Positions 27,733 to 32,899 of a stretch of DNA of 32,899 nt are shown piece after piece. Source of the DNA: Oscillospiraceae bacterium (lineage in GTDB: Bacteria > Bacillota > Clostridia > Oscillospirales > CAG-272); the NCBI GenBank assembly GCA_015065065.1, contig SVQX01000022.1, positions 1-32,899 of the forward strand, given 5' to 3'. The translations under genes and the position numbers were made by a program. A model generated the notes under the pieces. It made no database searches. It was not told where the DNA came from and worked only from the letters and a program-made list of their open reading frames with translations. Within the stretch, counting starts at the first letter, position 1, and each line of letters begins with the position of its first letter.

Positions 27733-28026
27733 TTATTTGAACATTCTGCGTTTTCTCCTCCCCCCGCACTCGCAGGAGCAAAGCTCGTCGGCGGGCAGGC
27801 GGACGAGTATAGTATCGTCGCCGAAGCACTCCACCTTGCACCACGGGATCTTGTACTCCTTGCCCTTTCCGAAGCCGAGCCCGCCCGATTCGCCCGGGAC
27901 AATAATAGATATCAGCTTGCCGTCAGGGACGGACAGCTCAAAATCGCAGGGATAGCCGAGTCTTGCACCGTCGCAAAGATTTATTACCTCCATGGATGCA
28001 AGCTCGGATACAGTTGTACATTTCAT
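27733..28026 (-). CDS. YlmC/YmxH-family (PRC-barrel-like) sporulation-associated protein
   Basis: MKCTTVSELASMEVINLCDGARLGYPCDFELSVPDGKLISIIVPG...YKIPWCKVECFGDDTILVRL; GGAGGTG SD upstream of 28026. Confidence 0.8.
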   Translation of the reverse strand: MKCTTVSELASMEVINLCDGARLGYPCDFELSVPDGKLISIIVPGESGGLGFGKGKEYKIPWCKVECFGDDTILVRLPADELCSCECGGRRKRRMFK

Positions 28027-28101
28027 ATACGCACCTCCAAAATTATTTGGTACAGTATATGATTGCGGCGACGGAAAATTTCTCCGCCGCCACATGGCAA
28101 A

Positions 28102-30843
28102 TCATTTTTCGGTTTTTCGTCTTTTTCTGATAAGTCTTAACGCAACGGCGTAAGCCAACGGTGCAGCCACCGTGGGCAACAGTGATGCGGGCGGCGTACC
28201 GCTTACGATAGCTGCCACCGCCGCGACCACTGTCAGAGCCAGCATAAGAAGCGTAAGAATAGCCGACGCACGGCTGACGGTAGTTCTGCCGCCATGTTCT
28301 CCGCGTCCCCGCCATTTGACGAGCATTGCGTAAACTGCAAGCTGAACGGCAAGCAGTGCCGCAAGAGCCGAGCCAAACAGCTCGTCCAGTGCGCCAAATC
28401 CAAAGGAAAATACGATAAGGAGTGTCAGCACGTAAGACACGAATGCAATTCCGACACACAGCAAATTATCCTTGCACAACAGCAAAATTCCCTGTACATC
28501 GTGTTTGCACAAAGAGGTATTTTTCCCCGTAGCCTCGGTATACTCTGTGGAATCCCCCGCAAGAGCGAGTGAGAGCATAGCCATAGCGTCAAATGCCATT
28601 CCAGAGAGAAGTATTCCGATTCCGCTCATAAGCGAAAGACCAAATATCATTGGCACTGCAACAAGCACGGCTCGCGCCGCCATGGCAGACACGAGATATT
28701 TGATTGAGGCGGTAAGCTTGCGGTCGCATCTTCTTGCGGAACCGTAAGCACGCGCGAGCGAAAGAAATCCTCCGCCCGTTTCGGTAGCTCTGCCGATAAT
28801 GATATCCGCACGACGTAGCATAAGGTCGCACGCTCTGCCGCCGTTTGGATGCGAGTCGGGCGATCCGCCTGCAAGAGCAGGTCTTTGAGGCATACCGACC
28901 TTAGTCCTTCTCTCATAACATTCGGGAGAGCAGGCTACCGCTACGTCGGCGCACGACATAAGTCCAAGGTCATCAAGCTCGTGAGCGATCACTGTGACAC
29001 GTCTGCCGTCACGCTTTAGTTCAAGTATGAAATTATGTATTTCATCACGGTCAACGCCCGCGAAGGCACGCACACCGCAATCTGCAAAATCCTTGATACT
29101 ATTGAATATTTTATCGTCGGTGTTCAAGGCAAGTATACATTCCTCCCTGCGTGATGCGCAAAGCAGAGGGGCGTTTTGATCAAATCCGCACTCGCGAAGC
29201 ACGCGCTGTGCCTCGAAGGATTCGGAATGCTCAAACATAAAAACGCGCACTCCCCTATCCTCAAGTGAGCGGACAGCACCGCCCGTGCGCTTGGAGGTGT
29301 GTCGGGCGTATGCCACAGCACCCTTCAGCTCATTTCCGTCGCCTCCAAGCAAAAACAGCACGCCGAGTCCCTCACGGCTTACTTGATTTACAAAGTTAAT
29401 GTAATTGCTTTTCAGCTCTCCCTCGGGCAAGGAGCGTCTTATCTCGCTGAAATTGTCAGACAGACGCAAGGTCCCCTCCTCACCGCTTTTGTACGCCACA
29501 TGAACCCCTATATCCAACGGAACGGTGCTGTCAAGTCGCAGGCTCAGGCTTTCAAGCTCCGGCTCGCCCCAAGCACAGGTAAGCTCGGACAAAAGCCTTA
29601 TTTCACTTGCCGACATATAAGTATTGAAGCGCCGGCAATTATGTGCGGCGAGATGTAATTTTTCGGCAAAATCCGAAAGGCGGGTGTCATTATCACCCTC
29701 CGACAGCACGTATCTCTCCCCGTCTATCATTATTTGCTCGGGATGCGGGATGCCGTCGTGAACGGCAGACGTACCGATAGCTATAATATCGGTAATCTTT
29801 CCAAGCGTATCAACGCAAGCGCGCGTTTTGACGATACTTGAAGTTCCCGATTCGCCAAGTCGGTAAAGTCCCGTGCGGCAGACAGTATGGCTCACACGGA
29901 CAAGAGCGATAGCTTGCACACCCATCGAAGCCGTGGCAAGTGCTACGCAAGAAAGAATTATACCAAAGAGATCGCTTTTTGAGCTAAGCGTGAGTATGCT
30001 TACAATAAGAAGCGGAATGATACTTACCGCAGACACAAGGCTGTAAACGGAGAAAAATCCGTTGACGCTTCTCACAGCCGCGCTGTCGCGGCTAAGGTGT
30101 GCCGGAAGATGCAAGGGGCGGATTCCCCCGTCCTTTGCTCCCGCGTGAGTATCAAGTCCTACCGCAGTTACCACGGCAACTCCGTAGCCACTTCTCACGA
30201 CGTCGCCCGCGTAAACCATATTATCGGGAGAATTCATCTGTCCCTTCGGAATATCATCGCCGGTTGGCTCTGCGCGCTTTGAGAGCATTACTCTCTCCCC
30301 CGTGAGGTATTCCTCCACCTCAAGCTCGGCGGCGGACAGCAGTCTTGCGTCTGCCGCGGCTATATCTCCCTCAAACAAAATGACGATATCGCCCACGACC
30401 AGCTCTTCCTCGCGGACTCGGTAAAGCTTACCCGAGCGAAGCACGCGCGGCATGGGTGCATCCTTGCGCTGAAGCTCCATATCAAAGGTCTGTGCCTTAC
30501 GTTCAAGCAGGCCGAGGACGATTCCCTCCGCTACGGCAACAAATGCGACTGCCGCGCCAAGAAAAGCCCTCTCAAACAGAATAGCCACAAGTGCTATTGC
30601 AAGTAGAAGCCACAAAAGCGGATATGAAAACATTTCGCCCATGCATACGGACGCGCTTTTTCCGTGGATAGAAAACAGTCTGCCCCCCGTGCGCCTTGAG
30701 CGTCTTGTACTCGCCTCGCGGTGAGTAAGTCCCGCCGATGCGTTTGTACCGTAAAACTCCTCCAGCTCCTCAACACTCATTCGGCAAAGCTCGGATGCGC
30801 TTATATCCACGTCGGTATATTGGGGACGCTTTTCGGTTGCCAT
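28102..30843 (-). CDS. P-type cation-ATPase homologue with degenerate catalytic motifs (candidate pseudo-ATPase)
   Basis: 913 aa. P-type architecture: N-terminal TM hairpin, A-domain VGDIVILFEGDIAAADARLL...LTGERVML, M4 region, TLGKITDII, C-terminal TM bundle. DKTGT is IGTSA and GDGVND is AHELDD. Confidence 0.82.
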   Translation of the reverse strand: MATEKRPQYTDVDISASELCRMSVEELEEFYGTNASAGLTHREASTRRSRRTGGRLFSIHGKSASVCMGEMFSYPLLWLLLAIALVAILFERAFLGAAVAFVAVAEGIVLGLLERKAQTFDMELQRKDAPMPRVLRSGKLYRVREEELVVGDIVILFEGDIAAADARLLSAAELEVEEYLTGERVMLSKRAEPTGDDIPKGQMNSPDNMVYAGDVVRSGYGVAVVTAVGLDTHAGAKDGGIRPLHLPAHLSRDSAAVRSVNGFFSVYSLVSAVSIIPLLIVSILTLSSKSDLFGIILSCVALATASMGVQAIALVRVSHTVCRTGLYRLGESGTSSIVKTRACVDTLGKITDIIAIGTSAVHDGIPHPEQIMIDGERYVLSEGDNDTRLSDFAEKLHLAAHNCRRFNTYMSASEIRLLSELTCAWGEPELESLSLRLDSTVPLDIGVHVAYKSGEEGTLRLSDNFSEIRRSLPEGELKSNYINFVNQVSREGLGVLFLLGGDGNELKGAVAYARHTSKRTGGAVRSLEDRGVRVFMFEHSESFEAQRVLRECGFDQNAPLLCASRREECILALNTDDKIFNSIKDFADCGVRAFAGVDRDEIHNFILELKRDGRRVTVIAHELDDLGLMSCADVAVACSPECYERRTKVGMPQRPALAGGSPDSHPNGGRACDLMLRRADIIIGRATETGGGFLSLARAYGSARRCDRKLTASIKYLVSAMAARAVLVAVPMIFGLSLMSGIGILLSGMAFDAMAMLSLALAGDSTEYTEATGKNTSLCKHDVQGILLLCKDNLLCVGIAFVSYVLTLLIVFSFGFGALDELFGSALAALLAVQLAVYAMLVKWRGRGEHGGRTTVSRASAILTLLMLALTVVAAVAAIVSGTPPASLLPTVAAPLAYAVALRLIRKRRKTEK

Positions 30844-30861
30844 AGACAGTCCTTTCTCAAA

Positions 30862-30888
30862 AGCCGCAAAAGAGATTCCTTTGCGGCT
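30862..30888 (-). terminator. Hairpin between the clpC-like gene and the P-type-ATPase-like gene (weak terminator/attenuator?)
   Basis: AGCCGCAAA (30862-30870) / TTTGCGGCT (30880-30888), followed on the minus strand by TTTGAG. Confidence 0.45.
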
Positions 30889-30893
30889 GATGC

Positions 30894-32899
30894 TTATTTA
30901 GTGGTTATTCGAAGTCCATCCGAGTCGGCGTCAAGCAGTATCATGCCAACACCGTTTTTGTATCCCGAAATAATTGCTTCCGCCACGGGGTCCTCCACGT
31001 TGCGCTGGATATATCTGCGCATATTGCGCGCGCCGAATTTGACGGAATAGGACTCCTCGGCAATATGCCTTGCCGCCTCGGGAGTGTATTTGAGGCTGAT
31101 CTGCTTTTCCTCAAGCGACGCCCTCAATTCGTCAAGCATTATAGACGCGATACGTGCAAAATCCTCTCTGCCAAGCGAGCGGAAGGTGATTATCTCATCC
31201 ACTCGGTTGATGAATTCGGGACGCAAAAATCCCGACAGCGCCTTCATTGTCGCGCTCTCCTCCATGGAATGGAGTCCTTCGGAGAATCCGACAACAGCCC
31301 CCGAGCGATCCGAGCCTGCATTTGTGGTCATAACGATCACGGTGTTTTCGAAGTTGACGGTCTTGCCGTGCGCGTCCGTCAATCTTCCGTCGTCGAGTAT
31401 CTGAAGCATTACGTTAAGCACGTCGGGATGTGCCTTCTCTATCTCGTCAAAAAGCACGATGGAGTAAGGACGGCGGCGTATCTTCTCGGTAAGCTGTCCC
31501 GCGTCGTCGTAGCCGACGTAGCCGGGGGGCGAGCCGATAAGTCGGGACACCGATTCGCGACTCATAAATTCCGACATATCAAGTCGCACAAGCGTTTCGG
31601 GCGAGTGGAAAAAATCTGCCGCCAGCGTTTTCACAAGCTCGGTCTTACCCACGCCCGTAGGTCCTGCGAATATAAAGGACACAGGCTTTTTCTTATAGCT
31701 CACACCTGCGCGGTTGCGCTTGATGGCTCTTGCGACGGCACTCACCGCCTCGTCCTGACCGACGATACGGCGCTTGATACGCTCCTCCAGCTTATCCACC
31801 TGCTCAAACTCATTCTCGGTCACGGTGGTGGCGGGAACACCCGTCCACACCTCTATCACAAGGGCAAGCTCGTCAGCGGTAAGAGTGATGCCGTTACATT
31901 CGGGCTCTATCTCGCCAAGGCGGGCTGACAGCTTCAGCTCCTCTGCCTTGATGGAGGCAAGCTCCTCGTATTTTCTGCGGTCGTCCGCCTCTGCACTCTC
32001 CGCGCTCTCGATAGCCTCTCTTTGCTCCTTGAGGCGAAGCAGCTTGTCGCGTATTTCATAGGATTCGTTAAGCGTTGCGTTTGACAGTGACGCATGTGAC
32101 GCCGCCTCGTCAAGCAGGTCTATCGCCTTGTCCGGCAGATATCTGTCGGTAATGTATCTCTCCGACATGATGACAGCGCGGCGCAACAGCTCCTCGGGAA
32201 TGGATACCGCGTGGAATTCCTCGTAATAATGCTTGATGCCTTTGAGCATTTCCACGGTTTCCTCAAGGGACGGCTCAAGCACCGTAACAGGCTGGAAGCG
32301 TCGCTCAAGTGCCGTATCCTTTTCGATATATTTACGGTATTCCGTCAGGGTAGTCGCGCCGATTATCTGTACCTCGCCGCGAGAGAGTGCGGGCTTCAAG
32401 ATATTCGCCGCGTTAACACTTCCCTCCGAATCTCCCGTTCCGACGATATTATGCACCTCGTCGATAACCAGAATGACGTTTCCCTCAGACTGCACCTCTG
32501 ACAGCAATCCAAGTATACGCGACTCAAACTGTCCTCTGAACTGCGTACCCGCAACGAGTGCCGTCAGATCAACGAGATATACCTCTTTATTTTTCAGCTT
32601 GTACGGCACGTTGCCGTCAGCGATTAGCATAGCAAGAGCCTCCGCGATAGCCGTTTTGCCGACTCCGGGCTCGCCGATAAGACAGGGATTATTCTTTTGG
32701 CGGCGGCAGAGTATCTGTACGACTCTTGCAAGCTCGCGGTCGCGACCTACTATTCTGTCAAGGCGACCGTCACGCGCCATTTGCGTAAGGCAACGGCAAT
32801 AGGTGGTAAGATATTTCAGCTTTTTCTCCTTGCCCTTTGCTCCCTTTTTAGCGCCGCCCTTATTGTTCATACCCTCAAAGGGTACGACATTAGCGCCCA
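30894..32899 (-). CDS. ClpC-type AAA+ unfoldase (5' end beyond the right edge)
   Basis: Two AAA modules: GEPGVGKTAIAEALA / ILVIDEVHNIVGTG and GPTGVGKTELVKTLA / IVLFDEIEKAHPDV; VGF tripeptide; short M-domain. The frame stays open upstream of the M at 32870 (GANVVPFEG-MNNK). Confidence 0.9.
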   Translation of the reverse strand, partial: GANVVPFEGMNNKGGAKKGAKGKEKKLKYLTTYCRCLTQMARDGRLDRIVGRDRELARVVQILCRRQKNNPCLIGEPGVGKTAIAEALAMLIADGNVPYKLKNKEVYLVDLTALVAGTQFRGQFESRILGLLSEVQSEGNVILVIDEVHNIVGTGDSEGSVNAANILKPALSRGEVQIIGATTLTEYRKYIEKDTALERRFQPVTVLEPSLEETVEMLKGIKHYYEEFHAVSIPEELLRRAVIMSERYITDRYLPDKAIDLLDEAASHASLSNATLNESYEIRDKLLRLKEQREAIESAESAEADDRRKYEELASIKAEELKLSARLGEIEPECNGITLTADELALVIEVWTGVPATTVTENEFEQVDKLEERIKRRIVGQDEAVSAVARAIKRNRAGVSYKKKPVSFIFAGPTGVGKTELVKTLAADFFHSPETLVRLDMSEFMSRESVSRLIGSPPGYVGYDDAGQLTEKIRRRPYSIVLFDEIEKAHPDVLNVMLQILDDGRLTDAHGKTVNFENTVIVMTTNAGSDRSGAVVGFSEGLHSMEESATMKALSGFLRPEFINRVDEIITFRSLGREDFARIASIMLDELRASLEEKQISLKYTPEAARHIAEESYSVKFGARNMRRYIQRNVEDPVAEAIISGYKNGVGMILLDADSDGLRITTK

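Overview
The window looks like a chromosomal segment from a Clostridia-type Firmicute. At the left edge is the 3' end of a large serine recombinase, probably the terminus of an integrative element. Next come a compact minus-strand run (flippase, tsaD, rex, dnaD-like, dnaC/dnaI-like), yebC-argS, and a probable 10-gene minus-strand operon (nusB, TsaD-like paralogue, xseA, xseB, ispA-like, DUF212, tlyA, nadK, argR, recN). A divergent pair of tandem CNNM/CorC-like genes follows, then guaB, a cwlD-like amidase, a DUF1538 membrane protein with a tandem P-II-like protein, tadA, tsf and rpsB, and a YlmC/YmxH-like gene. The right end holds a P-type-ATPase-like gene and a ClpC-type AAA+ gene that is still open at the right edge. 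Most of it is housekeeping. The strongest second-look items are: (1) a full-length P-type ATPase homologue whose catalytic motifs (DKTGT, DPPR/TGD, GDGVND, PEGL) are all degenerate, beside a ClpC-like unfoldase gene; (2) the DUF1538 plus tandem P-II-like pair, a candidate P-II-regulated transporter; (3) a nested stem structure in the rpsB leader; (4) a Cys-bounded acidic insertion in one CNNM CBS domain; (5) a second TsaD-fold paralogue. No CRISPR array, tRNA or rRNA was recognised. All family calls come from reading motifs by eye; no searches were run.
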